A stretch of DNA of 64,000 nucleotides from the NCBI RefSeq assembly GCF_052324685.1, contig NW_027507062.1, positions 1 through 64,000 of the forward strand, read 5' to 3'. Source of the DNA: Brachyhypopomus gauderio. Its lineage: Eukaryota > Chordata > Actinopteri > Gymnotiformes > Hypopomidae. How positions within the stretch are numbered: the first letter of the stretch is position 1; each line of letters begins with the position of its first letter. Of this stretch, positions 25,090-43,200 are shown piece after piece. The notes under the pieces were generated by a model. The model made no database searches. It worked only from the letters and a program-made list of their open reading frames with translations, and was not told the DNA's origin. The translations under genes and the position numbers were made by a program.

Positions 25090-25730
25090 TCTTTAATTCG
25101 CCAACTCGGCCAGCGTTGGTTAGTTAGCCATCATCACAGCTACGTGGCTAGCGGAGCTGGGCTGCCACGGCGAAGTGAAGTTAAATTAAAGAGGCGTGTG
25201 TTGAAATGTCGTTTGAGTAAATGTGTTTGCGCAGGGAACGTGTGGTTTCTAGCTGGGCGGCTCGCCGTGCGTTGACGGGGTCGGTCAACAAAACGGCTCC
25301 GTGTCTTCAAGTAGACTCCTGACAGCCCAGTTTAGCCGCGTTCAGCGGTGTTCAACTGGGGGACCGTCGGACTAGGCCGCGATACAGCAGCTCCGGCGTG
25401 TAATGTGAGAAAATAACGCCGATATCCCACAAAACGCCTCGTTATAGCTGCCGTGAAAAGACAGCTAGTTAAGCTAACCCAGCTAGCCTGAATCAACTAG
25501 CCCCGACGCTAAGCTAACGCTAAGCTAACCCGCTACTTTGTTAGCTTGTTTGTGCTATACACCGGAAATTCAACCGACATAACTGAGCGTTTCTGCACAC
25601 ACTTCTTCGTGGCGTGGCCCGTGTTCAAAACCTACCGGGATCTTCTGCATCTCTGCACCACAAATGTCTCCGTCAAAAACTTTGTTGATCCTCCTCAATT
25701 CACTTAATGCGTCCATGCAAAACACAAACT
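25090..25730. promoter_or_regulatory. usf3 promoter-proximal CpG/GCTAGC-rich region
   Basis: GC- and CpG-enriched compared with flanks, with repeated GCTAGC, GCTAAC and GCTAAGC words (for example 25468-25545). The same words mark the naa50 and atp6v1a 5' regions. Inferred to be the usf3 promoter plus start of intron 1. Confidence 0.5.
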
Positions 25731-25800
25731 AGATGGGCGGGTGTAGGATGGAAACGTCTCCCTATCCTGCAGAAGAGGCCCACACAGGCCAATAACCAGG
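25636..25800 (-). other. Candidate usf3 first exon with open leader frame
   Basis: On the minus strand an ATG at 25716-25714 opens 27 codons (MDALSELRRINKVF... MQKIP) and ends phase 0 at a donor, CCCG|GTAGG. It sits at the right edge of a GC-rich, GCTAGC-motif-rich stretch (25100-25620) typical of a housekeeping promoter, so it is the likely first usf3 exon. The 5' boundary is a guess. Confidence 0.45.
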
Positions 25801-28014
25801 CGATACGAAATCAAACGGGGCTGACTTTGTTTTGCAACATTATTTTGAGCTTTAAAAATAATCTTTGGGACGTGTTTAGTGCATTGCAGTGCAAATTAAA
25901 AATATGTGGCCTTTACACTCTCATTCCCACCCCCGCACACCTCCTTTGGAGATATAAAAGTTGGAGGAATTCATGGCAAATAACGATATTTGGTTACAGG
26001 TTGAGGACGACAGCACCCAGCCTCAATTTTTTTGTTTGCTTTAAATGTTAACAGTATGTTCTCACAAATAATGCAAATAGTAATTTTTTTATTTAGAGGT
26101 TTAAAAGTTTTACAATATAGAGCTCCAGAAAAGACAAAACTCTTCAAAGAAAGAAAGAAAACATGCTTGTACTACAATGGAGAGGGCGTGTGCCACCGGG
26201 CATGCAGTGTCATGGCTTCTCCTGGGGGTCTGGTCTTCCCAGTTCCCTATAAGGAACCTACAAATAAAAACTTAGGCTATCCCACAATGCAAATAGGAAA
26301 TGGATGGTTGTCAGTGAACATCACTGAAATGATAGCGATACACTGGAAGAAGATTTTTAGCTGGCAGTGTTCAAAAGAGGACACCGCTATGCTCAAAATC
26401 TGCACCCAGGCAATATATGAACCACAACCTGCTTCACATCGCACCGTTTCCAACTGTGAAAGGTCTGAGGGACAAAAATTCAGGCTGAATTCATTATCAA
26501 GAAAACTGATTACAACCTTTGGAGGAATTATTTCTCCCAGAATGTGAGGCCAATGCTAGTACTTTGTACCAGATGAACCTGTGTTCAGGGTCCAAAAATG
26601 AACCATCAACATCACCAAGGCTTACATTCAGCATAAATTCACATCAATAGGCTTTGTTTCAGAGAAAAAAATATTACATTTTAGGCTGATGTCACGTTTA
26701 CCTGTCTCAGCAGTTAATCTGCTCTAAAAATAGGTCTCAAAAGCAATTCAAAAGGAATAAATGAAACACAGCCAATAACATCCTATCTAGCTATTAAACA
26801 TATTTTGTGGTAATGTTCCAAAATGGAAAGAAGATGGATATACTCTGCAGTATTTGAAGACACTGGAATTGTCTATTAACTGCGTACTGCAAAAAATTTC
26901 TTTTAAGTGCATATTTTGCCACATTTTAAAGCAATTCAACCACAAGAATGGAAAAGGATGTGTACATTCAAATATTACTTATTTAGTTAATGAAGCCTAT
27001 TGAAATGATTGTTTATGGAATGTGAGCTTGTGGCAAAGCACGTGTCTACGTTGGGACGTGTGGAAACAGGGTCCCAGCTTATGGGGTAACCACCAACACA
27101 GCAAATCTGTTCTGCGGAACTGATATTCACAACTCTTTTTCCAATCACCAGCACCCCAGGAAAAGCCATGAAACAATCAGCAGTGATGGTGGTGGTGGGG
27201 GAAGGGGGTATTAAATAATGGGCAGAGAAACAAAGACATTCAGATATGAGAGCGGAGTGAATTTCCCCAATCTCTCACACTCTGAAACAGTTTTACCATG
27301 TTGCCTTTTGTTGAGGGAGCTATGCGATCCTACTGCCCTCCAGGTTCAGTAGGCTGGGAGAAGACTGACATCATCTGTATGTAGTACTCCTCCACTGCGT
27401 ACTGCCTGGAAAATGAAACATGCCTCAACCACCAGGAGGCTGGTGTCCTTCTCCACGTGTCCTTGGGCTTAGGTGATGAGGTGACCAAGTTCCAAATGTC
27501 ACCAAGACGATCCACAGCATGACCCCAAGGCTGCAAGCTAGGACCATCTCACGTCAGAAAATGTTCTATTTAAAAGAATTTCCCCCTCTTTTTAGTTTGT
27601 CTTGTCCAAACAACAAAAGTCATGCCCCCTTGCCTTTAACAATTTTAACCAAAATGCAAACAGTATGCTTACATAACCGTCACCATGTCTACTGTGGTGA
27701 GTACAAGTAAGCAGCTTTTTGGAGCATGTATGTATTCTGCCTGAAAAGAAAAGAAACTCGCGTTTAATTTCAAATCTAAATGGGAAAAAAAGAAAAGAAA
27801 ATGCAAAACCGATGGGGACTTTGTTTTTGTTTGTTTAGTTTTTTTTTGTTTTATATTTTTTTGCAAAATAAAATGCAGCAATTTTTATGGTCTCATTTTT
27901 CTCTTTAAATTGCCCTCTGAAAAAAAGTGGTGTATCTATAGACCCTGGGGCATCTGTCACAGTTCCATTCTAGGCGTGCGGACCGGGACGAATTGCTCTA
28001 GTGCGCTTCTGTGG
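25801..28014 (-). other. naa50 3' UTR and naa50-usf3 spacer
   Basis: No supported gene. Mostly AT-rich sequence after the naa50 stop at 28015. Minus-strand AATAAA candidates (TTTATT on plus) occur, for example near 26084. Mammalian NAA50 has a long 3' UTR, so much of this may be transcribed. Short ORFs here (25707-26051, 26032-26547, 27330-27536) show no family resemblance. Confidence 0.45.
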
Positions 28015-31000
28015 CTACTCAGCCTTGTGCAGCTCTCCTGCTGGGGGTGCACATGGGTTACGCAGGCTCTTCTGGAGGACGTGGGCGTCTGCTGGCTCTA
28101 TCCTCTTGTAATAGTTCTTTTTTGTTTCAATGATCTCAAAGCCAAACTTCTGGTAGAAGTCAATTGCAGACTCGTTGCTGATCTGCACATGACTGGAGGA
28201 AGAGGAGGGAAGGCAGGGATTTAATAGATTATTAATTGCTCAATTTAGAAGAAGATATAGTGTGTCACTCACGTTTCAGTTATCAGCATATAACTAACCT
28301 CCTGTACTACTTTGCATAAGCTGGCCAACGTGTTATTGTTGGATACGGAAGGTTGTCACGGTTGTAGTTTCAGCAAAGACATTAAGACATTTTCGCTTGA
28401 CAACTTACAGGTAAATGTTGTCGAAAGTGCCATCCTTCTCACAAATGTTCAACACGTGGTTCAGCATCTTTGTTCCTTAAATCAGAGCAATAAATTAACT
28501 TCCATCTCATTTTTTTTAAACCAAAGACTTAAAATGATTTAACAAACTTTTAGCAGCATATTTTCCCTTTGTCTTTTTACCCCTTTCAAATGTAACAATA
28601 TTATATTTAAACTTGAGTAGAACAAATAAGAAAATGTGCTTCGTTCAAAAGACAGATTATAGTCAACAAGCAAACTGCCAGTGTGCACTCACTGCAGGAA
28701 TCCAACATCAGATGACTCCATTTATAGTTTGGATATAGTAGTATAGGTCAGGCTTTTTAGGTTTGGTCTGACTGTGTTCAAGGACGCCTCACCTATGCCC
28801 AGTCTGCGGTAGGGTGCTAGACAGCCGAGTGTCATGATGTACAATCTCTTCTGGTTCTGAGAATGGTCCACCCTACAGCATACTGCTCCAACGGCGATGT
28901 CATTGAAGTACGCTGCAATCCAAGAGTGAAGAAATAAACCTCAATCTAACCCTATGCCAAAACACTTTTAGTGTGTGTGTTTACTCAGTTACTTACCTAG
29001 CTTAGCAAGCTCCCCTACTTCTAGTACATCTTTGTAGAACTTGTCATTGTAACTGACGGGGAAGATGACTTGGTTTAGACGTTTGAGCTGTTTAATGTTG
29101 TGGGGGGTAACGTCCCCCAGCTCGATCCGGCTACTGGAACAAAAGCAATATGGTCAACTGGTTGTGCACTGGAAACCAAAAAACAAACTAAGAATGAAAA
29201 AGCAGAAGTTTCTTCCTCAACAAAAACAACAACAATAGAACAACTGGCTCATTGATTTAAAATAGAGTTTATATATTGTTTTGTACATTGGATGCGGGTC
29301 TTAAATGTGGGCCACATGTTAAACTAAAGAAACTTTTTATAGACTGTCACACCTTTTTCTTTTTTTATTTTTGCTTTAATGTCATCAACAATTAGCTTAA
29401 ACAGCTTTGTTTCTTTGTGTTAGCTAACCTGTACAAATGAATTTGCTGATAAAGGGTAAATAGGCTTTGCAGGCCTGTTCATGTGAGCAACAACCTGCCA
29501 TCTCCGTCACCAACACTCAAACAACCTTCCTTTGACTACACACATTTGGTTAAATATAATTTAATCATAGTTCAAAGCTGTCAAATTAGAAGCAATTCGC
29601 CAGCTATATGTAATGTAACTAGCCTGAACATGCCTTTATGACTACCAGGTTCAAGTGTTTACCAGAAGTTTGAGCTGCTTCCAATTGACCCCAGTGGTGG
29701 AAGTATGGAGGTATTTATAGGGTGCTTGCATGCTAAACTTCCACAACCATCTAACAGCTGCGTGTCATGTTTTTTAGGTCGCACTTCTCCTGCCAGTACA
29801 CGACCAGTACAGTTTAGCAAGTACGCTGGTATATCTGTTCAGGAGTAAACTAATCTTCCACAGATTTTTTTGGCTTCACCTTTCAGCCTTTAAAACTGGA
29901 CAGAACCAGGAGTAACTTAACTGTACTACCTGTCCTGAATGTACTGGGCATGAAAAAGGCAGTGTACTACAGCATAGATACTACACTCCTCAACAGGTCA
30001 GCACTCGGGTCGCATTTACAAAGCTCGCATTAAGAGCTGAAAACCAGTGTCTGAGTTCAGAAACCCTTCCACAATCCAGTAATCCTAGACCAGTTTCCAT
30101 CTCGTATTGATACACTGACTTGACAGTACGACCAGGTGAGGATTTACACAAAACCCACCCACCAAGATGCTAGAAAAACACCAAACATCGGGGACAAAAT
30201 GAGATTTCCAACCTTCTTAAAGCCAGATTTCCCTCAGACAGCCACTACTGGTACTACACCTGATAACTCAGACAGCCACTACTGAAGTGTACTACACCTG
30301 ATAACTCAGACAGCCACTACTGAAGTGTACTACACCTGATAACTCAGACAGCCACTACTGAAGTGTACTACACCTGATAACTCACAGCCAACTTCGGCTA
30401 AAGGCGTTTAAGTGAGCAGCTAGCAGTAATGTCATCTAGGTGAACACACTGAGTGGAGCAAACACCAGCCTGAACACAACCAACAACGACTTCACGACGG
30501 TCTGCCTGACCAAAGTAACGTTATCCGCAAATGTACCGGCCCAACACACACTAACTAGCCGTGGAGGACCGAGCTGAGCCCCCTAAACGCCCGGACACCC
30601 AGGAGCTCGTAGCCGGCTAGCCCACGCTAGCTAGCGCCTTAGCCGTTGACATGGTGACGCTAACCCACATTCTTCTTCATATCAACGCGTTTGAGAGGCG
30701 GATGAATATCCGGAAAATACGATATTTAAAAGTACACAGAGGTACAAAGAAAGTAGAAACGGACATTTATTTATCGTATAACTGAGAAAAAATAACAAAA
30801 TAAACAAAATAAAACCCCTCAGGCGCGGTGCTCGACTAGCAGACTAACCGTGCTAAGCTAGTTAGCGTGCTAAGCTAACTAGCCTCTTGGTCTGACTCGA
30901 CACTTTCCGACTCGGGCCAGCCAGCGGGGAGCGCGACGAGCCGCGGTGGCCCGGGTGGTTCGGGTGTACCGGGCCCGGTTACAAACACGCAGCCGCGCGT

Positions 31001-31217
31001 CTGATGGGCCGACACCGGACCGCCCGCGGGTCGAGACGTGTTTAAAACGGGCCGAGCGGGTGTGAACACTTCGCTCTTGCCGCGCGGAGGCAGCTAGGCG
31101 GGTAACGGCGGAGCCGACTCCCCCCTCCCCTCCGGGAGAAGAGCGGGGAGGACGGATCGACGTCGGCCGCGGCGGCCAGGACGGGGAGGGCGGATCCAGA
31201 CACACTCACCCTTTCAT
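28015..31217 (-). CDS. naa50: N-alpha-acetyltransferase 50 (NatE catalytic subunit)
   Basis: GNAT-fold enzyme that transfers acetyl from acetyl-CoA to N-terminal Met-hydrophobic peptides; associates with the NatA complex on ribosomes and supports sister chromatid cohesion. Coding exons (minus strand): 31217-31210, 29133-28997, 28912-28793, 28475-28409, 28192-28015, all GT-AG with consistent phase, 169 aa exactly as in human. The first exon encodes only MK plus two bases of the third codon. Visible landmarks: KGSRIELGDVTPHNIKQLKR N-terminus, acetyl-CoA loop RRLGIGTK at residues 84-91, catalytic Tyr73 and His112 (in LYIMTLG and YLHVQIS). The last about 20 residues diverge from mammals. Intron 1 (2.1 kb) holds a 38-bp tandem repeat. 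The gene starts in a CpG-rich segment at 30.8-31.5 kb. Confidence 0.97.
30234..30381. repeat. 38-bp tandem repeat, four copies, naa50 intron 1
   Basis: Units begin at 30234 (34 bp, lacking four bases), 30268, 30306 and 30344. The 38-bp copies appear identical, which points to recent expansion. Confidence 0.95.
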
Positions 31218-31490
31218 GTTGGACGGAACTCGTCGGTGGTTCAAGGCGCGGACGTCGACACAACGGCTCGGTCCAGACGGAGAACTCGTGCTAACTTCGG
31301 CCCGTGATCCGCTCCGCGCTGTGGCCACCACATGTATGTTGCTAACGAACTAGCTAGCAGTTCCCCAGCCCCGCTACTGCCACTGCCGCTGCTGCCGCTC
31401 TGGGCGCTTCTGTCAACTCGCTCAGGTCGTGTTACCGTGAACCAGCCACAGCGAGCAACGGGAAGACGTTCCGGAAGTACCGGAAGTGGC
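30800..31490. promoter_or_regulatory. naa50 CpG-rich promoter region
   Basis: The most CpG-dense part of the window, spanning the naa50 start codon at 31217. It carries GCTAGC/GCTAAC words at about 30850-30885 and 31340-31355. No TATA box is evident. ORFs on both strands in this stretch are by-products of high GC content. Confidence 0.6.
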
Positions 31491-31597
31491 ATTTGGGAAG
31501 CTGCTAAGAGAATAAAAGTCCTTATAGTTGAAAATGGTGTGATGTTCACATTAAGTGGCAGCAGACTTTGCTTTGATTACGTTAATAAAATGAAATG

Positions 31598-31680
31598 AAA
31601 TGAATTGAACCTTTATTGTCATTACACAGTGTACTTGTACATTGCGCAACGAAATTGGATTACAACCCCCTCCCCCTCTT
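31598..31680. repeat. Probable retroelement 3'-end fragment
   Basis: The stretch around CCTTTATTGTCATTACACAGT and CAACGAAATTGGATTACA has the look of a common fish repeat end, preceded by short AAATG repeats. Recognised by eye only; family unknown. Confidence 0.45.
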
Positions 31681-31802
31681 GGTGCAATAGAAAATAGATT
31701 TTTTTTTATGGTATAGAAAATCTTAAATATACACAAATTACAGATTAAGAGCTACGATGTATTGCACGATGTATTGCTACGATGTAATACATTGCGATGT
31801 AT

Positions 31803-32060
31803 TAAATCAAATCAAATCAAAATTTATTTGCATAACGCTTTTCACAACACATGTTGTCACAAAGCGCTTTACAGGATTTACAAGGTTAACAATACTATGG
31901 GTCCAAATCCCTAATGAGCAAGCCAAAGGCGACAGTGGCAAGGAAAAACTCCCTATGATGGTGGGGAATAGGAAAAAACCTCGGGAGGACCAAGACTCAA
32001 AAGGGAACCCGTCCTCCATTGGGCGGCCCGTTAACACACAAATTACACAGAATCAATTTA
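31803..32060 (-). repeat. Dispersed repeat, copy 2
   Basis: Starts with AAATCAAATCAAATC and contains the reverse complement of the core seen at 15900-15962 (ACAACACATGTTGTCACAAAG). About 200 bp more follow, rich in AGGAAAAACTCCC and ACCTCGGGAGGACC words typical of a fish interspersed repeat. Orientation is opposite to copy 1. Confidence 0.7.
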
Positions 32061-33369
32061 TACAGACGAACACACAAGTCAAACACAAATCACACAATCA
32101 GACTAAGTATAAGGTAGCTAGAATGAAAATACATTCATACATTTTATACATACTTTTATACAAATTACAAATCATAATTGAATAAATATACGTATCCTCA
32201 CTGCACTCACCAAGGAATGCAAAATGTATGTCACAGTAATACTTTCCTTTGTAGGCTACCTTTATAAAGACCTTTGCTCCATTCGAAATGCCACACTTCC
32301 CTCCTATTCAGTACACCAAAACAGTACGAGATAACAGGTAGTGTGTACGAGGTTATGACATAGTGTTTCATATTAGGCTTTTTTAATGTACAGTTATCGA
32401 GGATTGTTTTAGCGTTAATTTGGGTTATTAGGTTTGTTAACATACTTTAGAAAATCAACAATAAATATTTATAAAGTGAGGTAATAAATATATTTTTATA
32501 AAGTAAAAAGTATTTACTGAGGTCGGTTTGAAATGATCTTTAGAAAACCTGAGCGATTAAAAACAATGCCCTGAAATGAGCCACCACCTCACACACACCC
32601 GACCTCTCTCTTGCTTTAACACCAGATGCGCTGCAGCAGCAGTTCAGTTCAGCGAGTGGAAGGAAGCGTCTTCAGCACAACACACACGGTCACAGATAGA
32701 TTTCTTCTCCCGTGCCCCACCAGTCAGGTTACATACACATCAAGTCAAATCGTACCATTTGCCCTCTAAGCCCAACGTAAAATCATTTTGTTGTGCAGTA
32801 AAATGTCTCATACAGCACCAAACTACTAAGCATTTTTAGCCGACTGATCACCTGATAAACTAGTCGCTCTACCCAAATCAATGATAGATAACGTGAGGAC
32901 GACCACATACAAATAATTAAGGTAGAGTTTGCAAATCTATGTGTTAAGCTGAACGTCTTCTGTTGTATAGGTTTTGATAGGCAACATAAATTAACACATT
33001 CATTTGTGAAAGAAGAAACGGGAAGTTCCCCATTACCTGTGAAAAATGCCCATCTGCATTCATGTAATGACAACACTCAGTAGCCTATAACTCCTTCTCG
33101 TACTTTTTGGTCTTTTTACTGTCTTAATTGTAGGCCTATATTGATTTACTAATTGCAAAATATATGCAACAAGGCCTGCAGACAGTGGAGGGTAAACAGA
33201 AGTTAACTGAATGACATGACTGTGTATAGTTAATATTGGATATGAATTTTAAATTTTATCAGTTCGCTGCGTGACTTTTCTCCATTGAAAACTCACATTT
33301 AGAGAATGTTACAAATAAAATGTCAAATTCAACATGTTCATTCAACATGTGCTTGTAATTTTTTTTATA

Positions 33370-33465
33370 ATGAAGTGTTCCACGTGCGCTAAAAAGTGCC
33401 CTTCACCCCCCCCCCCCCCCCGAGCACTTGCCCCCCAAAATGTCTGTGCACGCCACTGACATATA
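33370..33465. repeat. Poly(C)-containing repeat fragment
   Basis: A C run at 33403-33421 sits between GTGCGCTAAAAAGTGCCC and GCCCCCCAAAATGTCTGTGC. This arrangement resembles a dispersed repeat; a related GGGAGGGGGAGG/CGCCCCCCCC stretch occurs at 46660-46700. Confidence 0.4.
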
Positions 33466-33599
33466 ATATAATAATATATGTCAACTATAATTAGAGAGAT
33501 ACATAAGCAAGGAAGTGATGGGAATGATAAATAATTATCACATTTGTGTGTATTTATATACATGTGTATCTATGTAATTCTTAAGAGTACTAAGAATCC

Positions 33600-33990
33600 T
33601 TCTTGATGGTCAGTAGTCCAGGGCCGTGGAGTCCTCTAGTATTACCAACGTGGTTTTACTGGCGTCCAGCAGGTGGCACTGTGGGCGTTTCCCCCATAAT
33701 GTCCTACACTATTCGCATCGAGTGAGTAAAGTCAGCTGATCCTTCCTGTTCGCTTTATCACTTCATTTGGGAAGAATATCTGGAGCTTAGCGGTCGTCTC
33801 ATCATTTCAGGTCATTCATAATTATTCGTTTTACGACCGTTAAATTCATTGTTTTCATCTCAACGGTTCTGTTGTGGTCCAGTAACGTTTGTTTTCATTG
33901 TAAATTCAGACACGGTAGCTCGCTAGCTAGCTGGCTAATTGATTACTGGGTAGCGAGGTTAGCTAGTCAACATGTTTATTTATTTATTTG
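33600..33990 (+). promoter_or_regulatory. Likely atp6v1a promoter and first noncoding exon
   Basis: Lies 1.6-2.0 kb before the coding start, with GCTAGC-type words at 33910-33965 and a CTCF motif at 33666-33679. The first coding exon begins at an acceptor (35603-35604) 15 nt before the ATG, so at least one noncoding exon must lie upstream. Its exact limits were not resolved. Confidence 0.45.
33666..33679 (+). promoter_or_regulatory. CTCF-type motif upstream of atp6v1a
   Basis: CCAGCAGGTGGCAC matches the CTCF core consensus CCASYAGRKGGCRS at every position. It lies in the gap between the divergent naa50 and atp6v1a genes, near the inferred atp6v1a promoter. Confidence 0.55.
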
Positions 33991-35619
33991 TGTTCTTTGA
34001 CGTTTTCTCCGCTTGATGTATTATTGGTGTGTGTGTGTGTGTGTGATATTACATATCTGTTGTGATTTGTACTGTAAATCGACCTTGGGCACGAGAGAGG
34101 CGGTAATTATAGAGCGTTAAATGTAACGTATTTATATTTTTATTATTTTCACAACATTAATTCTGATCGTTAATATCACGTCTTCTTTTGCGATATCAGG
34201 ACACGGCGTGTGTGTGTGTGTGGGGGGGGGGGGGTGTCAGGTTATGGATGTTTGTCATCTTGCTAGCTCAGCTACGTTAATAAGATGTTAATTTCCTCTA
34301 ATGTTTCCAGCCCCCGTAGTCTTGCACGATAACGGTCCACGTTATTCTTTTACACTATTGCACTCGCTTCTTTGCCAAATGCAGTTTATTTATAGTTTCT
34401 CTTGCGCTAGTTATCAGTATAGACACGAAGTGTCACCATTCTTGTTAAAACAACATAAAATAGGATGCTCAAATTCTGAAATGTTCTGAATGTATTTGCA
34501 GGTGGTACCGTGTAGATGATGTTCAATATCCTGTATGTTTAGTATTTAGTGATGTTATAAAAGTGCACAATTGAGCAGGATCATGGTCATGTAAATACAG
34601 AACAATGTGACATCTCTGCTCTTGGAGATGGAGGTCAGGGCAAAGTGAATCTAGGCTCCATGGGAATTACATTTCTCAAATATAGTTTTTGTCACTACAG
34701 TGACTGTTATATCAGTGGGTAATTTCCGGGTGTCAAATACGCACACCATTGCACATTCAGTGAAACACCAGTGTAGAAAGGGCTGAGTCATGTGATGTTT
34801 GATCACGAGTTAAACTTGTTCCTTTTTATTTGGGATATTGGTTGTTTTAAGATTCTTTTACTTTCCCCGTTTGTTAATAAGTAGTAGATTGAGGTTTGAT
34901 TCTTAGATTTGTTTCATTTTCTTTTTGTGTCTTATTTAGTTTATACCTTGTATTCTATCCTTATAAACAAAAATGCAGTTGTGAAGATGTAAAGGCAATA
35001 GTTATTCTTTAATAAACATCTTTGTCCCAGTTTCTGCCAGTCAAATGATTAAGTGCAAGTTTCTCTCAGTGATTTGCCTCCACACAGACTCCTAAGGTAT
35101 ACTCCAGTGTGTGTGAGACTTACTTCATGGCCAGGAGTTGTAATGTTTCCTAGTGCAGTTAGGAACTCCTCCTCAAAACTGCTGTGTCATTTTGAGGTGC
35201 TGAAGCTACAATGTATGATGCAAATTGCATAAATCTTTGTAAAATAAATGCTAAATAACAATACATAATTAAATGAAGAGTAGAATTCCAGAATGGAGTC
35301 AGTTTGGTTATTTTGAAAATAAAATGTTATATATAGAAGTTTCATAACAAATATTGAGTATTATCAGATGCTATTCCTTCATGACTGTAGACTAATACAT
35401 ACTTTAAAATTTCATAAAATCTCACTGATGACACCCTTATTCTAATGCTGTTAATACAAACAGGTTTAATGTGGCATTTGATTCTGATTAAGAGGTGTAC
35501 AGTTTTTGCACAAAATAAATACAACAGCTGTACTGAATCAGCAGCCACAACTGAATTAGCTGTATTTCTCATGAATGATGTTTGATACTGCTGTCTCATT
35601 TTAGTCGCACACTCTAGAC

Positions 35620-41274
<5,655 letters not shown>

Positions 41275-42130
41275 GGTCCCTCCCTCGGGCGGGTGGACGT
41301 ACCTGAGCTCAGCTGTCCTCCTCATAGCGGTGTCCACCTTCCTGCAGTGACCCACACTGCAGCCACACATTCCACTGCTATAGGCTCTCCCTTGTTCTTA
41401 TGTAACGGTCGTAGTCTGAGGTGTCTTAGCATTCATGCATGTGAACCACTTCATTCGGTGTTGTTGCTGAGTTGTGTGTGTGTGTGTGTGTCTGAGAGAG
41501 AGAGAGGTGTATTTTCATTCCCACCAACGTCTGCACAGCCTCAACCTCTGGTGTATTTTTGAGATATCTAGATGTAGATTTCATGCATTTATTTGGTGTA
41601 ATTATTGTGCAAATGTTTCCCTGTGTACAGAAGATTTGGGAGCCATGTTAACTGATTTATTATTTATTGCCAACAGCTGTTGTAGTGCACTGTTTGATGT
41701 TTGGTTTTGGTTTTACTGTTTTAAGCTGTATTATCCTGTACAGCCAGCGTGTGTCTGGGGCAGTTCTCTCCTGCACTGCCCATGTGACAGTGTTTCAGTC
41801 CTGAAAGAGTAAAGTTATGAGAAATATACAGGTCTTTATTTTTATGTATTTATTTTATGTGCCCGAGTGAGAACTACATTAGTGATGTTGGATGCCTGAA
41901 GCTGATCATGTTGCTCCTGTTGAATTTACTCCCTGGAATCCTGTTCAGTCCCTGTACGTTCAGATTCTCTTTGTCAAATATATTGATCGAGTTCCTCATT
42001 ACACTCCTGTCTGATAGATGTATCTCCAAAATGTATTTATTTTCAAAGCGGAGAGTAAATTCAGTCCTCAGCATGTTATCTGCACTTTCAGACACTGCTG
42101 AAGTCTTTTTCCAGTGTTTGCTTTGATTAC
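41275..42130 (+). other. atp6v1a 3' UTR (inferred)
   Basis: Follows the TGA at 41272-41274. Contains a short TG run at 41475-41491 and AT-rich sequence. No clear AATAAA; an AGTAAA variant occurs near 41808. The 3' limit is uncertain. Confidence 0.45.
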
Positions 42131-43200
42131 CGGGTTCAGGAATCGGGTCACAGTGTAGGACGGTTCACTGGTACTGATTAATACAGTGATGATTCCATTC
42201 TGCAGGTCAATCAAATCTAGAGAAGCCTAGAAAACACATTTTTTATGACAAGAATGATTCTTCACCAATACTGTAAAACGGAAGAGAGTAATGTCTCCAC
42301 CCCTTAGCCGTAGCTGGAAGAGTCCTGGTACTCCAGGTTCACACTGACGTAGCAGTGGGTGGAGGGGCTTCACATATAAGGGTCTGCTGTCCCGTCATGC
42401 AGTCTGAAGCTGCCTTGCTCGTCCCAATGCCGAATCGTCTAAAGCAGCTGAGAAACCACAGACCTGATTGTTGCACTACACCTGTTCACACACATCGCAC
42501 TGACTCCTCATCGTTCATCACATTAAATACACGATTCTAGAGCCACGCTCCCGCGTGAGCTAACAAGGATGACGACAACAGACAGGTGTGACACTGAACT
42601 ATGAAGGGCCGTGACACAAAAGAGAGGTGTGACACACACACACACACACCCACGGGAGCATTCGAGGAGGACCGATATGGTGGGCCGTGCCATGACACCG
42701 TCCTTCAGTTTGTGAAAGGTGCTACAGAAGTCGAGGTTAACGTTTAGCTTCATATGAAATAGATCTATTTTCTGTAAATCATACATTCAGCATCACACTT
42801 GATAGGCACAAATACAAGTTTACACAGATGTTACTATAATGCTATAATAGTAAAAAGTAAAATTATATACTATAATTTGTAAAAAGTTTTTGAATCATGT
42901 TTCAGTGCCAAATCATATTGCTTGAAAAAATATGTCTATAATTATTGTTGATAATGAGCATTATCAACAATAATTGAGTTGGAAGTATGACTTAATAAGA
43001 ATGTCACATAATTTATAGGCTATTTGGTGGTAGCGCCTTACTATAGCTATCCAACGTCCTGAACAAATTGGGCTCTTAATTTGTTGTGCCCACTATTAGT
43101 TTGGTAGACTATGATCAATAGTAGGCTATAATGAGTTATGCATAAACTTAACCAAGCCCTCCATGATAATTCCACTTAAAAATAACTAAAACTCACAGAG
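42131..43200. other. Intergenic, no gene seen
   Basis: AT-rich spacer with one striking hairpin (42940-42975) and a short CA run near 42632. No ORF has recognisable content. Confidence 0.6.
42940..42975. repeat. 17-bp inverted repeat with 2-nt loop
   Basis: AATTATTGTTGATAATG is followed by AG and then its exact reverse complement. Near-perfect palindrome in AT-rich intergenic DNA; possibly a miniature transposon relic. Confidence 0.9.
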
